Shown: positions 1 through 11,054, counted from the stretch's first letter. The stretch is 64,000 nt of DNA from Campylobacter concisus (GCF_003048575.1 NZ_PIRZ01000001.1:248001-312000), one strand, 5' to 3'. The notes: generated by a model from the sequence alone, not told the origin. Numbers and translations: made by a program.

Positions 1-705
1 AGCGTAAATTCGATTGTTGAGATTATAAATCTCATTAAAGACATCTCAGATCAGACAAATTTGCTAGCTCTAAATGCTGCTATCGAGGCGGCCCGTGCTG
101 GTGAGCATGGACGAGGTTTTGCTGTCGTGGCAGATGAGGTTAGAAAGCTAGCCGAGCGCACTCAAAAAGCAACACTTGAAGTAGAAGTAAATATAAATGG
201 TCTTAAGCAAAGTGCGAATACAATGATCGAAATGAGTGAGAATTTTTCAAAAATTTCTGCAAATGCTATGAAAATTTTAGGTGGATTTGAAGGAAATATC
301 TCAAGTGTAAATGCAAATACGCAAAATATCCTAAATCAGGCTCTAAATGTTACAAATGAAGTCTATGTAAGCAATGGAAAAATAGATCATGTAAATATGA
401 AGCTAAATGGATATAGAGGCGTACTTTTAAATGAGTTTAATAAGATTCAAGATGTTCACGAGTGTAGATTTGGCAAATGGTATGAAAAAGATGTGAAAAA
501 TACTCTTGTAAAAGATGCCAAAATTCTCTCAAGTATCGCAGCTCATCATGAAAATGTTCATCATGGTCTAGAAAAAGCGATGGTTATTTTTGCTGATAAA
601 GACAAAGGAAATCTACCTGGCGTTGAAATATTAAAAGATGTTGAAAACTCAAGTAAAGTAGGTTTTGAAGAGTTGCTTGAAGCTATTAAGTCTGCAAGAA
701 AATAA
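1..705 (+). CDS. Methyl-accepting chemotaxis protein, C-terminal part (5' end outside window)
   Basis: The frame is open from base 1, so this is the 3' part of a longer chemoreceptor gene. The first ~60 residues are the conserved signalling hairpin tip that contacts CheA and CheW ([20 protein letters not shown] and [13 protein letters not shown]). A helical adaptation segment follows. The last ~90 residues carry a CZB-type zinc-binding domain, seen as HECRFGKW followed by a HHENVHH histidine cluster. CZB domains in chemoreceptors bind zinc and can sense oxidants such as hypochlorite. The sensor and membrane segments are not visible, so the ligand and cellular location cannot be stated. It converges with the HIT gene on a shared hairpin terminator. 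Confidence 0.93.
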   Translation, partial: SVNSIVEIINLIKDISDQTNLLALNAAIEAARAGEHGRGFAVVADEVRKLAERTQKATLEVEVNINGLKQSANTMIEMSENFSKISANAMKILGGFEGNISSVNANTQNILNQALNVTNEVYVSNGKIDHVNMKLNGYRGVLLNEFNKIQDVHECRFGKWYEKDVKNTLVKDAKILSSIAAHHENVHHGLEKAMVIFADKDKGNLPGVEILKDVENSSKVGFEELLEAIKSARK

Positions 706-737
706 AATCTTAGACTCATGCTTTGAGTCTAAGATTT
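705..737. terminator. Bidirectional hairpin terminator between MCP and HIT genes
   Basis: A perfect 14-bp inverted repeat (arms 705-718 and 724-737, 5-nt loop) lies between two convergent genes. The A/T-rich arm ends supply U-runs in both directions. Confidence 0.75.
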
Positions 738-745
738 ATAAGTTA

Positions 746-1099
746 TTAAAATGTGCTTTGTGGATCAGCTACGCCTTCGCTCCAGCCAAGCTTCGCTCCG
801 CCAAGTAGGTGAAAATGTAGATGCATAACTTCTTGACCGCCGTTTTCGCCGCAGTTTGTGATGAGGCGGTATCCGCTCTTATCAACGCCCATTAAGGTCG
901 CCACTTCTTGGATAAATTTAGTCATCTCTCCCATTAAAACCGGATCCATCTCTTGGAAATTTTTATAGTGTTTTTTTGGGATGATTAGGATGTGGATCGG
1001 TGCTTTTGGGTTTATGTCGTTAAAAGCTAGAAATTTCTCGCTTTCAAGCACTTTGTTGCAAGGGATTTCACCAGCTACGATCTTTTCAAATATGGTCAT
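746..1099 (-). CDS. HIT family (histidine triad) nucleotide-binding protein
   Basis: A 117-residue HINT-type protein. The histidine triad HLHFHLL near the C-terminus is the nucleotide phosphate-binding and catalytic motif, and the N-terminal FEKIVAGEIPCNKV block is typical. Family members hydrolyse adenosine phosphoramidates or related nucleotides; the physiological substrate is unknown. An in-frame ATG lies eight codons further upstream (1123), but AAGGAG sits just before the ATG at 1099, so that start is preferred. The gene is divergent from pheS, the same arrangement as recalled for C. jejuni. Confidence 0.92.
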   Translation of the reverse strand: MTIFEKIVAGEIPCNKVLESEKFLAFNDINPKAPIHILIIPKKHYKNFQEMDPVLMGEMTKFIQEVATLMGVDKSGYRLITNCGENGGQEVMHLHFHLLGGAKLGWSEGVADPQSTF

Positions 1100-1217
1100 T
1101 TTAGCTCCTTTGAAATTTTGCAAAATTATATCAAAGTGTGCTTAAATTTAGTGCTCTTTATCTTGATTTTAACTCTTTTTCTATAAAATCGACTCAAAAA
1201 TTTATAAAGGCAAAAAA

Positions 1218-2213
1218 TTGCAAGATTTCGTTAATAAAATCAAAAATGAAATTTCAACGCTTGACGATCTTGAGAAGGTCAGGGTAGAAATTTTTGGCAA
1301 AAAGGGCATCTTGGCGCAAGGCTTTGCAAAGCTAAAAGAGCTTGGTGAAGATGAGAAAAAGGAATTTGCAGCAAATTTAAACAAGCAAAGAGATGAGCTT
1401 GGCGCGCTTATAGAAGCCAAAAAGGCTGAGCTTAGCGAGCAAGAGATAGATAACAAGATGAAAAAAGAAGCCGCTGATATCACGCTCTTTAACGAGCCTG
1501 TTGCTAGTGGGGCGCTGCACCCTGTAATGGCCACGATGGATAAGATAATTGAATATTTTTTAGCTCTAAATTTCTCACTTGAGACTGGGCCGCTTATAGA
1601 AGATGATTTTCACAACTTTGAAGCGCTAAATTTACCAAAATACCACCCAGCAAGGGACATGCAAGATACATTTTACCTAGATGATTTTAGACTTTTAAGG
1701 ACACATACAAGCCCAGTTCAGGTGCGAACTATGCTAAATCAAAAGCCACCTATTCGCATGATAGCGCCAGGCACCGTCTTTAGACGTGATATGGATTTAA
1801 CGCATACACCGATGTTTCACCAGGTCGAGGCCCTTGTGGTGGAGGATGCTGAGAAAGTTAGCTTTGCAAATTTAAAATCAATGCTAGAAGGCTTTTTAAA
1901 GCATATGTTTGGCGATGTTGAAGTACGTTTTCGCCCTAGCTTCTTTCCATTTACGGAGCCTAGCGCAGAGGTTGATATTAGTTGTATATTCTGCCATGGC
2001 AAGGGCTGCAGAGTGTGTAAGCAGACTACTTGGCTTGAGGTACTTGGATGTGGTGTCGTTGATCCAAATGTATTTAAGGCGGTTGGCTATAAAAATGTAA
2101 GTGGATACGCCTTTGGCCTTGGCGTTGAGAGATTTGCGATGTTGCTTCATAGAGTGCCTGATCTAAGGTCGCTTTTTGAGGGAGATTTAAGATTGTTGGA
2201 GCAGTTTAAATGA
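1218..2213 (+). CDS. pheS: Phenylalanyl-tRNA synthetase alpha subunit
   Basis: The 331-residue catalytic subunit of the (alpha-beta)2 phenylalanyl-tRNA synthetase. An N-terminal coiled-coil tRNA-binding arm (about 1-90) is followed by a class II catalytic core. Visible are [22 protein letters not shown], motif 2 ([11 protein letters not shown]) and the C-terminal motif 3 region with [13 protein letters not shown] CxxC-GKGC-xxC cysteine cluster lies at about 257-267. The start is TTG; no ATG fits the full-length N-terminus. The gene overlaps pheT by 4 bp (ATGA), indicating translational coupling. Confidence 0.97.
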   Translation: MQDFVNKIKNEISTLDDLEKVRVEIFGKKGILAQGFAKLKELGEDEKKEFAANLNKQRDELGALIEAKKAELSEQEIDNKMKKEAADITLFNEPVASGALHPVMATMDKIIEYFLALNFSLETGPLIEDDFHNFEALNLPKYHPARDMQDTFYLDDFRLLRTHTSPVQVRTMLNQKPPIRMIAPGTVFRRDMDLTHTPMFHQVEALVVEDAEKVSFANLKSMLEGFLKHMFGDVEVRFRPSFFPFTEPSAEVDISCIFCHGKGCRVCKQTTWLEVLGCGVVDPNVFKAVGYKNVSGYAFGLGVERFAMLLHRVPDLRSLFEGDLRLLEQFK

Positions 2214-4546
2214 TAATTTCAAAGCATTGGTTAAACGAGTGGATCGACCTTAGCGACGTTAGCGGCGAGACACTTTCAAAGACATTAAATTCTATCGGGC
2301 TAGAGGTTGATAGCTATAAAGAGATAAATTTACCAAAGAGTATTGTGGTTGGCTACATAAAAAGTAGAGAGAAGCACCCAGATGCCGATAAACTAAGCAT
2401 TTGTCAAGTGGATGTTGGTGGAGAGACGCTTCAGATCGTGTGTGGAGCTAAAAATGTTGAAGCTGGTCAGTTTGTGCCAGTCGCACTTATTGGCACGACT
2501 ATGCCAAATGGTCTTGAGATTAAAAAAGCAAAGCTAAGAGGTATCGAGTCAAGTGGTATGATCTGCTCTTCAAGCGAGCTTGGACTTCCAAAAATAAATG
2601 ATGGAATTTTGCCACTTGATGAGAGTATCGGCAAGCTAAAACTTGGTACAAGTCTTAGTGAATTTGAGATATTTAAAGATACGATAATCGAAGTTGATGT
2701 AACAGCAAACAGAGGCGATTGCCAAAATTTACATGGCATCGCAAGAGAAATTTGTACAGCGCTTGATTTAAATATGAAAGATAGTCACGAAGACGATGAG
2801 AGCGAAAATTTACTAGGTATTGGTAGAATAGCTTCTGTGCGAGCAGAGGATAAAGTAAATGGGTCATTTTTATATAAGGCTTTTGAACTAAAAGAGGGAC
2901 TATATGAAAATCTAATAACTCGCATGCGTCTAGCATTAATAGAGTGCCAAAAGACAAATTTAGTTGAGAGACTGCTTGAATACGCGACATTTTGCACGGG
3001 TGTTTTATTTAGGGCTTATGATCACGCTAAACTTGTAAGTGAAGGCGAAAAGGCTGTTTTTGATATAAAAAATGGTGAAAATGGCGAATGCGTCGTTTAT
3101 TGCGGGGATAAAAATTTAGGCATTGCTGGAATTTACCAAAGTGACGTAGCAAGGATAGATGAGAAGTCAAAAGTGATCCTAGTAGAAGCTAGCTACGTAA
3201 AGCCAGATGTAGTTTCAAAAGCTATTTTTGAAAATAAAAATTTACCAAAGGGTGATCAAATTTATCGCTCAAGTCGTGGCAGCGAGCCAAATTTAGCTTA
3301 TGGCGCGGATTATTTATTCAAAAGACTTGCTAATTTTAAGGATATCCTAAATCTCTTTGCCGGCTCACAGCAGTCGCTTTTAAATACCGAACCTATCACG
3401 CTTAGTATCTCTCTTTTTGAGATTAAAAATATGATCGGTCAAGATATTGCTAGAAATGATGTTGTTAAAATTTTAAAGAAACTTGGCTTTGAGATCGCGG
3501 TAAACGTTGAGCAAGAAAGCTTTAACGTAAAAGTGCCGTTATTTCGCCATGATATAGTAAATTCTCACGATGTTTGCGAGGAGATCGTAAGGATAGTAGG
3601 CATAGACAATATCGCCTCAAAACCACTAAATTTCTCTGAGAAAAATAGGCTAAATAAGACATATTTTGACTATAAAAACGCCCTAAATTTAAGGCGTAGA
3701 GCAGCCGATAATGGCTTTTTTGAAAGCGTACACTATGTTTTTGATAGTGAGGACGAGCTTAGTGAGCTAAATTTTAAACCTTGCAAAGTCAAGATACTAA
3801 ATCCTATAAACAACGAATTAAACACGCTTAGACCGACGCTTGTTAATCACCTTCTAAGCTCAAGCGAGAAAAATATCAAAAACTCGAAACGCTCAGTTAG
3901 ACTTTTTGAGCTTGGAGAAATTTTTGATGAAAATGCAAATCAGGGCTTAAATTTAGGCTTTGTTGTGTCTGGCCTTTTAAAAGAGCCTACACTAATAAAC
4001 GGCGCAAAGGGCGAGGAGGCAAATTTCTATGCATTTGCATCGATGGTGCAAAATGTCATAGGTAAATTTGAGCTAAAACCTTGCCAGGGCATCTCATATC
4101 TTAGCCCATACGAGCAAGCACACATCTATCAAAATGGCGAAAATATCGGCTATATCGGTAGAGTCGATGCGAGAGTCGAAGCAAAGAGAGATCTGCCAAG
4201 AACTTATATTTGCGAGATAGATTTTACAAAGCTCAAATTTGAACCTATTTTGGCTATTCCTTATTCTAAGTTTCAAAGCACCACAAGGGATCTTAGCCTT
4301 ATTGTGCCTGAAAATTTTGAGGCTGGACGAATTTATGAGTGCATAAGAGGATTAAATTTAAAAGAGCTAAAAGAATTTTTACCAGTTGATATTTATAAAG
4401 ATGCGAAGCTAAATGGCTCGATCAGTCTTAGTTTGAAATTTACATTTCAGGATATGGAAAAAACGCTTGAAGATGATGATATAAACGCACTTATGGATAA
4501 AATTTTAAATGAGCTAAAAGATAAACTAAATATCGGAATAAGATGA
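2210..4546 (+). CDS. pheT: Phenylalanyl-tRNA synthetase beta subunit
   Basis: A 778-residue beta subunit of PheRS, which binds tRNA and edits mischarged Tyr-tRNA. The N-terminal EMAP/OB tRNA-binding domain is at about 40-150 ([27 protein letters not shown]). B3/B4 editing, B5 and catalytic-like modules follow, and a C-terminal anticodon-binding FDX domain begins around 690 ([18 protein letters not shown]). It overlaps pheS and aroA by 4 bp each. Length is normal for the family. Confidence 0.97.
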   Translation: MIISKHWLNEWIDLSDVSGETLSKTLNSIGLEVDSYKEINLPKSIVVGYIKSREKHPDADKLSICQVDVGGETLQIVCGAKNVEAGQFVPVALIGTTMPNGLEIKKAKLRGIESSGMICSSSELGLPKINDGILPLDESIGKLKLGTSLSEFEIFKDTIIEVDVTANRGDCQNLHGIAREICTALDLNMKDSHEDDESENLLGIGRIASVRAEDKVNGSFLYKAFELKEGLYENLITRMRLALIECQKTNLVERLLEYATFCTGVLFRAYDHAKLVSEGEKAVFDIKNGENGECVVYCGDKNLGIAGIYQSDVARIDEKSKVILVEASYVKPDVVSKAIFENKNLPKGDQIYRSSRGSEPNLAYGADYLFKRLANFKDILNLFAGSQQSLLNTEPITLSISLFEIKNMIGQDIARNDVVKILKKLGFEIAVNVEQESFNVKVPLFRHDIVNSHDVCEEIVRIVGIDNIASKPLNFSEKNRLNKTYFDYKNALNLRRRAADNGFFESVHYVFDSEDELSELNFKPCKVKILNPINNELNTLRPTLVNHLLSSSEKNIKNSKRSVRLFELGEIFDENANQGLNLGFVVSGLLKEPTLINGAKGEEANFYAFASMVQNVIGKFELKPCQGISYLSPYEQAHIYQNGENIGYIGRVDARVEAKRDLPRTYICEIDFTKLKFEPILAIPYSKFQSTTRDLSLIVPENFEAGRIYECIRGLNLKELKEFLPVDIYKDAKLNGSISLSLKFTFQDMEKTLEDDDINALMDKILNELKDKLNIGIR

Positions 4547-5820
4547 AAATTTATCCATTAGACAAAAGTTTAAATTTAACCATAGATGATATTGCTTCGG
4601 ATAAGTCTATCTCGCATAGATGTGCAATATTTTCGCTTTTAAGCGACAAGCCTTCTTATATTAGAAACTACCTAAGAGCGGGTGATACGCTAAATACTTT
4701 AAAGATAGTCCAGCTCTTAGGTGCAAAGATCGAGGACAACGGCTCTGAGATAATGATCACTCCGCCTAAAAAGATAAAAGAGCCAAATGAAATTTTAGAG
4801 TGTGGCAACTCAGGCACAGCGATGAGGCTTTTTATGGGACTATTAGCCGCACAGGATGGCTTTTTCGTGCTAAGTGGCGATAGGTATTTAAACTCACGTC
4901 CAATGGCTAGAATAGCAAAACCTCTAAACGATATGGGTGCAAAGATAGATGGTGCAAACAACGCAAGCAACGCTCCACTTTGCATAAGAGGGACGAAATT
5001 TGAAAGATTTAGTTTTGATAGCAAGATTGCCTCAGCTCAGATAAAAAGTGCGCTTTTGCTGGCAGCTCTTTACTCAAATGGCTGTAAATTTAGCGAACCA
5101 GAGCTAAGCAGGGATCACACCGAGCGTATGCTTGCTGGCATGGGAGCTGATATAAAGCGTGACGGCCTAGAGATCAAGCTAGAGCCGATGAAAGCCCCAC
5201 TTGCGCCACTTGATATAGACGTGCCAAATGACCCAAGCTCGGCATTTTTCTTTGCGGTCGCAGCACTTATCATTCCGGACTCGCACATTATTTTAAAAAA
5301 TATCTTACTAAATAAAACTCGCATCGAAGCTTATAAAATTCTAGAAAAAATGGGAGCTGAGATAAAATTTCACAAAACCTCAAGTAAATATGAAGATATC
5401 GGTGATATCGAGGTCAAATACTCACCAAACTTAAAAGGTGTAGAGGTTAGTGAAAATATCTCATGGCTCATCGATGAAGCTCCAGCTTTAGCCATCGCAT
5501 TTGCCTGCGCTAAAGGCCAAAGCAAGCTAGCAAATGCAAAAGAGCTTCGCGTAAAAGAGAGTGATAGGATAGCTGTCACGATAAATGCGTTAAAGCAGTG
5601 CGGCGTTGATGCTAGCGAGCTTGAAGATGGCTTTATCATAAATGGTTCAGAGGCTAAATTTGCCACGATAGATAGTCACGGGGATCACAGGATCGCGATG
5701 AGTTTTGCTGTGCTTGGGCTAAAGTGTGGCATGCAGATAGAGAAGAGTGAATTTATCACCACTTCATTTCCAAATTTTGCTGAAATTTTAAAGAAAATGG
5801 GAGCTAAGATTGAAGATTGA
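4543..5820 (+). CDS. aroA: 3-phosphoshikimate 1-carboxyvinyltransferase (EPSP synthase)
   Basis: A 425-residue EPSP synthase that transfers enolpyruvyl from PEP to shikimate-3-phosphate, the sixth step of the shikimate pathway. Visible signatures are the N-terminal SDKSISHR substrate-binding lysine and arginine, ECGNSGTAMRLFMGLL, LSRDHTERML and the C-terminal SHGDHRIAMSFAVLGL. It starts by ATGA overlap with pheT and overlaps ispH by 11 bp, so it is part of one transcription unit. aroQ, another shikimate gene, lies elsewhere in the window at 16.7 kb. Confidence 0.97.
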   Translation: MKIYPLDKSLNLTIDDIASDKSISHRCAIFSLLSDKPSYIRNYLRAGDTLNTLKIVQLLGAKIEDNGSEIMITPPKKIKEPNEILECGNSGTAMRLFMGLLAAQDGFFVLSGDRYLNSRPMARIAKPLNDMGAKIDGANNASNAPLCIRGTKFERFSFDSKIASAQIKSALLLAALYSNGCKFSEPELSRDHTERMLAGMGADIKRDGLEIKLEPMKAPLAPLDIDVPNDPSSAFFFAVAALIIPDSHIILKNILLNKTRIEAYKILEKMGAEIKFHKTSSKYEDIGDIEVKYSPNLKGVEVSENISWLIDEAPALAIAFACAKGQSKLANAKELRVKESDRIAVTINALKQCGVDASELEDGFIINGSEAKFATIDSHGDHRIAMSFAVLGLKCGMQIEKSEFITTSFPNFAEILKKMGAKIED

Positions 5821-6634
5821 GCTTGCTAGTAGTTATGGATTTTGCTTTGGTGTAAAAAGGGCGATAAAGATTGCTGAAAATGCAGGAGATGCTGCGACCA
5901 TCGGGCCACTCATCCATAATAACGAAGAGATAAACAGGCTTGAGAAAAACTACAATGTAAAAACACTTGAGGGCATAGACGAGCTAAAAGATGAGAAAAA
6001 GGCGATCATCCGCACTCATGGCATCACCAAAAACGACCTTGCAGAGCTAAAAAAGAGCGATATAAAAGTGATAGATGCAACCTGCCCATTTGTGACAAAG
6101 CCACAGCAAATTTGTGAAAAAATGAGTGAAGAGGGCTACGATGTGGTGATCTATGGTGACATGCACCACCCTGAGGTAAAGGGCGTGAAGTCATATGCCA
6201 AGGGTAACGTCTATGTCGTGCTTGAAGAGAGCGAGCTGGAGGGCATTAAATTTAAGCAAAAGGTCGCACTTGTTAGCCAAACGACTAGAAAAGTCGAGAA
6301 ATTTATGCAGATCGCAAACTACCTTATGCTTCACGTAAAAGAGGTGCGTGTTTTTAATACGATTTGCAACGCAACATTTGAAAACCAAGAGGCTGCTAAA
6401 AATTTGGCAAAAAGAGCTGATGTGATGATAATCATCGGCGGAAAAAACAGCTCAAACACAAAACAACTCTATCTAATATCTAAAAATTTCTGCGAAGATA
6501 GCTATCTCATAGAAAGCGAAGAAGAGCTTGAAAAATCATGGTTCGATGGCAAAAATTTGTGTGGCATAAGTGCGGGTGCTAGCACGCCTGACTGGATCAT
6601 ACAAAAAGTCGTTGACAGAATCAAAAAAGTATAA
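5810..6634 (+). CDS. ispH: 4-hydroxy-3-methylbut-2-enyl diphosphate reductase
   Basis: A 274-residue [4Fe-4S] enzyme of the MEP pathway that reduces HMBPP to IPP and DMAPP. Three cluster cysteines are visible in YGFCFGVKRA, DATCPFVTKP and NTICNAT. The diphosphate-binding histidines are in RTHG and MHHPEV. C-terminal GGKNSSNTKQL and GISAGASTPDW are family signatures. The start overlaps the aroA 3' end by 11 bp. Confidence 0.97.
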   Translation: MKIELASSYGFCFGVKRAIKIAENAGDAATIGPLIHNNEEINRLEKNYNVKTLEGIDELKDEKKAIIRTHGITKNDLAELKKSDIKVIDATCPFVTKPQQICEKMSEEGYDVVIYGDMHHPEVKGVKSYAKGNVYVVLEESELEGIKFKQKVALVSQTTRKVEKFMQIANYLMLHVKEVRVFNTICNATFENQEAAKNLAKRADVMIIIGGKNSSNTKQLYLISKNFCEDSYLIESEEELEKSWFDGKNLCGISAGASTPDWIIQKVVDRIKKV

Positions 6635-6663
6635 AATTTATCCTAGCTAAAGCCACAATTAAC

Positions 6664-6669
6664 TATAAT
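6664..6669 (+). promoter_or_regulatory. Probable -10 element upstream of rpsA
   Basis: TATAAT in the 80-bp gap between ispH and rpsA. A second CATAAT lies at 6691. Either could give rpsA its own promoter inside the operon. No strong -35 is seen, which is usual for Campylobacter. Confidence 0.4.
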
Positions 6670-6714
6670 AAGCCAATTTGCCTCTACTGGCATAATAAAA
6701 TTTAAAGGATCAAG

Positions 6715-8391
6715 ATGGCTGTGAACAAAAGTGTTCAATTAGGAAAAGCAAAAGACGAAGATATTGAAGATATCGATTTTGCTGCGATGTTAGAGGAGTC
6801 TTTTAAAAAGACTGAAGAAGATAGTGATGCAAAGATCGTCAGTATCAATGGCGATGAGGTTTTAATCGACGTTGGCAAGAAGTCAGAAGGCATTTTAAAT
6901 GTTTCTGAGATCACTGACGCAAACGGTAACCTGACGCATAAAGTTGGCGATACGATCAAAGTTGTAATAACTGGATCAAGAAATGGAAGACCTATAGTGT
7001 CGCACAAAAAAGCACTTAGAAAAGAGAAGGTTAAAGCTTTCATCGAAGCTTACGATCCTGAAAATTCTGGCGAAATCGACGTAAAAGTAGTTGGAAAAAA
7101 TAAAGGTGGCTTTATAACTCAAGATGCAAATGGGGTAGAATTTTTCTTACCAAAAACTCACAGCGGCTTTAAAAACGCTGAAGGCGTAATTGGTAAAACA
7201 TATAAAGTAAGAGTTATAAAAATTGATAAAGAAGAAAATAGCATAGTTGTCTCTAGAAAGAAAATTTTAGATGACGACCGTAAAAAGCGTAAAGAAGCTC
7301 TATCAAGCATAGTAGAAAATGATAGCGTTATAGAGGGTACAGTTAAAAAAATTACAACTTATGGTATGTTCGTTGATGTTGGCGGAGTCGATGGACTTGT
7401 ACATTATAGTGAGATAAGTTATAAAGGCCCAGTGAACCCTAGCTCACTATATAAAGAAGGCGATAAAGTTTTAGTTAAAGTTATCAGTTATGACAACGAA
7501 AAACGCCACCTATCTTTATCTATCAAGGCAGCTACTCCAGATCCTTGGGAAGAGATCATAAATGATGGACTAGAGGTTGGTGACACTATCAAAGTTACAG
7601 TTAGCAATATCGAGCCTTATGGCGCATTTGTTGATCTTGGAAATGATATTGAAGGATTTTTACATATATCTGAAATTTCATGGGATAAAAATATCAAAAA
7701 TCCAAAAGATCACATCAATGAAGGCCAAGAAATCGATGTTGAAGTTATTGAAATTGATGCTAAAGGACACCGCCTAAGAGTAAGTCTTAAAAATTTACTT
7801 CCAAAGCCATTTGATGAGTTTAAGGCAAAACACAAAGAGGGTGACGTAGTAAAAGGCGTTGTGACAACTATCACAAATTTTGGTGCATTTGTTAGAGTGG
7901 GTTGCGTTGAAGGCTTACTACATAATGAAGACGCGTCTTGGGATAGAAACGATAAATGCAAAGATATGTTTAAAGCTGGTGACGAGCTTGAAGTAAAAAT
8001 AATCAAAATCGATAGTGCTGAACAAAAAGTTTCACTTAGCCTAAAAGACCTAAAACAAAGTCCAGTTCAAGCATTCGCTGATAAATTTAATGTAGGTGAT
8101 ATCGTAAAAGGAACAATTCGCGACATTAAAGACTTTGGCGTATTTGTAGAGCTTGGTGATAACGTTGATGCGCTGATCCGCAAAGAAGATTTAGGTAGTG
8201 TAGACGTTAGTACACTTAAGATTGGCGATGATATCGAAGCAGCTATCGCATTTATCGATGAGAAGAAAAATAGAATTCGCCTAAGTATACGCCGTTTAGC
8301 AAAACAAAAAGAGCGTGAAGTGTTAAATGAGATCAATGATAATGATGATAAAGTAACACTCGGCGATATTATAAAAGAACAATTACTTTAG
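6715..8391 (+). CDS. rpsA: 30S ribosomal protein S1
   Basis: A 558-residue protein with six S1/OB-fold RNA-binding repeats, for example GTVKKITTYGMFVDVGGVDG, VTVSNIEPYGAFVDLG, GVVTTITNFGAFVRVG and GTIRDIKDFGVFVELG. It binds mRNA on the 30S subunit and assists initiation on weakly structured leaders. Length is the usual one. The start at 6715 follows AAAGGATC. The gene order ispH-rpsA-small membrane protein-serA matches C. jejuni as I recall it. Confidence 0.97.
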   Translation: MAVNKSVQLGKAKDEDIEDIDFAAMLEESFKKTEEDSDAKIVSINGDEVLIDVGKKSEGILNVSEITDANGNLTHKVGDTIKVVITGSRNGRPIVSHKKALRKEKVKAFIEAYDPENSGEIDVKVVGKNKGGFITQDANGVEFFLPKTHSGFKNAEGVIGKTYKVRVIKIDKEENSIVVSRKKILDDDRKKRKEALSSIVENDSVIEGTVKKITTYGMFVDVGGVDGLVHYSEISYKGPVNPSSLYKEGDKVLVKVISYDNEKRHLSLSIKAATPDPWEEIINDGLEVGDTIKVTVSNIEPYGAFVDLGNDIEGFLHISEISWDKNIKNPKDHINEGQEIDVEVIEIDAKGHRLRVSLKNLLPKPFDEFKAKHKEGDVVKGVVTTITNFGAFVRVGCVEGLLHNEDASWDRNDKCKDMFKAGDELEVKIIKIDSAEQKVSLSLKDLKQSPVQAFADKFNVGDIVKGTIRDIKDFGVFVELGDNVDALIRKEDLGSVDVSTLKIGDDIEAAIAFIDEKKNRIRLSIRRLAKQKEREVLNEINDNDDKVTLGDIIKEQLL

Positions 8392-8396
8392 TTTAA

Positions 8397-8879
8397 ATGG
8401 GCAGACGCGTACTTTTATTAGTAGTTGTCCTGCTATTTGTTATATTGGGTTTGGTTGGAATTTCTCTTGTTAAATTTGCAAGTGTAAATTTCAGTCAAAT
8501 ACCTGAAGAAAATATTACAAATGAGCAAAATTTAACTAAAAACACGACCAGTAATACCAACTGGATGAGTGAGCTAGCAACTATTAGAAAAAGAGATTAT
8601 GTGCTGCCCGTAAATGAAATTTTTATAGAATACAACCGACCCAAAATAGAAAAACCAAAGATTACTGCATATGAGCTTTTGATAGATAAAAATGATATCT
8701 ATTCAATGTTTTGTTTGATGCAGACTTTAAGAAAAAGCGAGGTCGATTTTACTGTTGTAAAAGATGGTGCAAAAAGCCAGATATTTTTAAATACTCAAGA
8801 CTCTAAACTTCTACAAAATATCATTTTGGAACTAAGAGTTTATGATATCCACTCAAGTGTGAGAGAGGTAAAATTATGA
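8397..8879 (+). CDS. Conserved hypothetical membrane-anchored protein
   Basis: A 160-residue protein. Residues 4-27 form one strongly hydrophobic segment (LLLVVVLLFVILGLVG), so it is probably a signal anchor with the rest in the periplasm. No catalytic motif is recognised. It lies 5 bp after rpsA and overlaps serA by 4 bp, the same position as a putative periplasmic protein in C. jejuni (Cj0892c, recalled). Function unknown. Confidence 0.8.
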   Translation: MGRRVLLLVVVLLFVILGLVGISLVKFASVNFSQIPEENITNEQNLTKNTTSNTNWMSELATIRKRDYVLPVNEIFIEYNRPKIEKPKITAYELLIDKNDIYSMFCLMQTLRKSEVDFTVVKDGAKSQIFLNTQDSKLLQNIILELRVYDIHSSVREVKL

Positions 8880-10453
8880 AAACTATCATTGTTTGCGATG
8901 CAATACACCCAGTAGGTTTTGAGCTTTTGAAAAAAGAGCAAGATATAAACGTAATAGATGCAGTTAATACTCCCAAAGATGAACTTTTAAAAATTTTAGG
9001 CGAGGCTGATGTTGCTATAACAAGAAGCTCAACTGAAGTAAACGATGCCTTTTTAAACGCTGGTAAAAAACTAAAAGCTATTGTTAGAGCTGGTGTTGGT
9101 GTAGATAATGTCGATATAGAAGGATGCTCAAGGCGTGGCATAATAGCTATGAACGTTCCAACTGCAAACACTATTGCTGCAGTTGAGCTAACAATGGCGC
9201 ATATGCTAGCTTCAGCTAGATCCCTTGAATACGCTCATAATGATCTAAAGCTAGATAGAATCTGGAAGCGTGAAAAATGGTATGGGGTTGAGCTTTTTAA
9301 GAAAAAGCTTGGTGTGATCGGCTTTGGAAATATTGGCTCAAGGGTAGCTGTTCGTGCAAAAGCTTTTGGTATGGAGATCATCGCTTATGATCCATATATT
9401 GACCCATCTAAAGTTATCGACATGGGCGGTACTTATACTAAAAATTTTGATGATATTTTAGCATGTGATTTTATCACAATACATACGCCAAAAACTAAAG
9501 AGACGACCAATATGATAGGCGCTAAAGAGATCGCAAAAATGAAAGATGGCGTAAGACTTATAAACTGCGCTAGAGGTGGTCTTTATAACGAAGAAGCGCT
9601 TTATGAAGGACTAAAAAGTGGCAAGATAGCATTTGCTGGTATTGATGTTTTTACAAGAGAGCCAGCAACTGATCATCCGCTTCTTGATCTAAATAATGTA
9701 AGTGTCACCCCACACCTTGGAGCAAATACACTTGAATCACAGCGAAATATCGCAGTTGAGGCAGTCGAGCAAGCTATTTTAGCAGCTCGCGGTATAAGCT
9801 ATCCAAATGCGTTAAATTTACCTATAAAAACAGAAGATCTACCGCCATTTGTTGAGCCTTATATCGATCTTACAAGCAAGATGGCATTTCTTGCTGCACA
9901 GATAAATAAAAGCGTTATCAAGGCCATTCGTATCGAGACTCACGGTCAAATCAGCGAATATGCAAATTCAATGCTAACTTTTGCAATCGTAGGTGCTTTA
10001 AAAGAGAGTCTTGGTGATGCGATAAATTATGTAAATGCTAAATTTTTATGCGATGAAAAAGGTATAGTGACCGAAACTAGCCTTGGTGGAGATAGCATTT
10101 TTAAAAATAAAATTACCGTTCGCTTAACTACTGAAAATGGCATTGTAACCGTAGGTGGAACGGTGTTTGGTGAAAATCAGCAACGCATCGTAACGATAAA
10201 TGGATTTAAGACCGACTTTAAGCCAAAAGGTAAGATGATCATCTTTAAAAACCACGACGTGCCAGGCGTTATCGCTCAGATTAGTAAAATTTTGGCTGAT
10301 GAAAAAATTAATATCGCAGACTTCCGCCTTGGTAGAGATGATCACAATATGGCACTTGCTGTCATCTTGGTTGATGAACATATAAAAGCAGAAACGTTAG
10401 AGAGACTAAACGCACTTGAAGCTTGCGTTTGGGCTCAATACGCAGTTATATAA
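8876..10453 (+). CDS. serA: D-3-phosphoglycerate dehydrogenase
   Basis: A 525-residue long-form PGDH, the first step of serine synthesis: 3-phosphoglycerate + NAD+ to 3-phosphohydroxypyruvate. The N-terminal domain contains VRAGVGVDNVD. The Rossmann fold follows with LGVIGFGNIGSRVA, the catalytic INCARGG arginine region, and the His pair region SVTPHLGANT. After about 320 there is an allosteric substrate-binding domain, then a C-terminal ACT domain (IIFKNHDVPGVIAQISKIL) that may bind serine. Start by ATGA overlap with the preceding gene. Confidence 0.97.
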   Translation: MKTIIVCDAIHPVGFELLKKEQDINVIDAVNTPKDELLKILGEADVAITRSSTEVNDAFLNAGKKLKAIVRAGVGVDNVDIEGCSRRGIIAMNVPTANTIAAVELTMAHMLASARSLEYAHNDLKLDRIWKREKWYGVELFKKKLGVIGFGNIGSRVAVRAKAFGMEIIAYDPYIDPSKVIDMGGTYTKNFDDILACDFITIHTPKTKETTNMIGAKEIAKMKDGVRLINCARGGLYNEEALYEGLKSGKIAFAGIDVFTREPATDHPLLDLNNVSVTPHLGANTLESQRNIAVEAVEQAILAARGISYPNALNLPIKTEDLPPFVEPYIDLTSKMAFLAAQINKSVIKAIRIETHGQISEYANSMLTFAIVGALKESLGDAINYVNAKFLCDEKGIVTETSLGGDSIFKNKITVRLTTENGIVTVGGTVFGENQQRIVTINGFKTDFKPKGKMIIFKNHDVPGVIAQISKILADEKINIADFRLGRDDHNMALAVILVDEHIKAETLERLNALEACVWAQYAVI

Positions 10454-10472
10454 AATTTTGAAAGGATAAAAA

Positions 10473-11039
10473 ATGGCTTCATATTCAATGGGTGATCTAA
10501 AAAAAGGGCTAAAGATCGAGATCGATGGCGTTCCTTATAAAATCGTAGAATATCAACATGTTAAACCGGGCAAAGGTGCAGCTTTTGTTCGTGCGAAAAT
10601 CAAATCTTTTATCGACGGAAAAGTGCTTGAAAAGACTTTTCACGCAGGCGATAAATGCGAGCAACCACATCTTGAAGAAAAAGAGATGCAGTATCTTTAT
10701 GATGATGGTGAATATTGTCAATTTATGGATACGGTTACTTATGAACAAGTTGCTATTAGCGATGAGGATGTGGGTGATGTTAAAAAATGGATGATCGATG
10801 GCATGATGGTTGAAATTTTATTTCACAATGGTAACGCGATCGGCGTTGAAGTGCCACAAGTAGTTGAGCTAAAGATAGTTGAGACTCCACCAAATTTCAA
10901 GGGCGATACGCAAGGCGGTAAAAAGCCAGCTACTCTTGAGAGTGGTGCGGTAGTTCAGATACCATTTCACGTACTTGAGGGCGAGGTTATCCGTGTGGAT
11001 ACTGTTCGCGGCGAGTATATCGAGCGTGCGAATAAATAA
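10473..11039 (+). CDS. efp: Elongation factor P
   Basis: A 188-residue EF-P that relieves ribosome stalling at polyproline. The three-domain form is intact. The tip loop [12 protein letters not shown] carries the lysine (KPGKG) modified in many species; the modifying enzymes are not in this window. AAAGGATA lies ahead of the ATG. The gene ends the upstream run, and two hairpins follow. Confidence 0.97.
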   Translation: MASYSMGDLKKGLKIEIDGVPYKIVEYQHVKPGKGAAFVRAKIKSFIDGKVLEKTFHAGDKCEQPHLEEKEMQYLYDDGEYCQFMDTVTYEQVAISDEDVGDVKKWMIDGMMVEILFHNGNAIGVEVPQVVELKIVETPPNFKGDTQGGKKPATLESGAVVQIPFHVLEGEVIRVDTVRGEYIERANK

Positions 11040-11054
11040 AGCAGTTTAATCTTT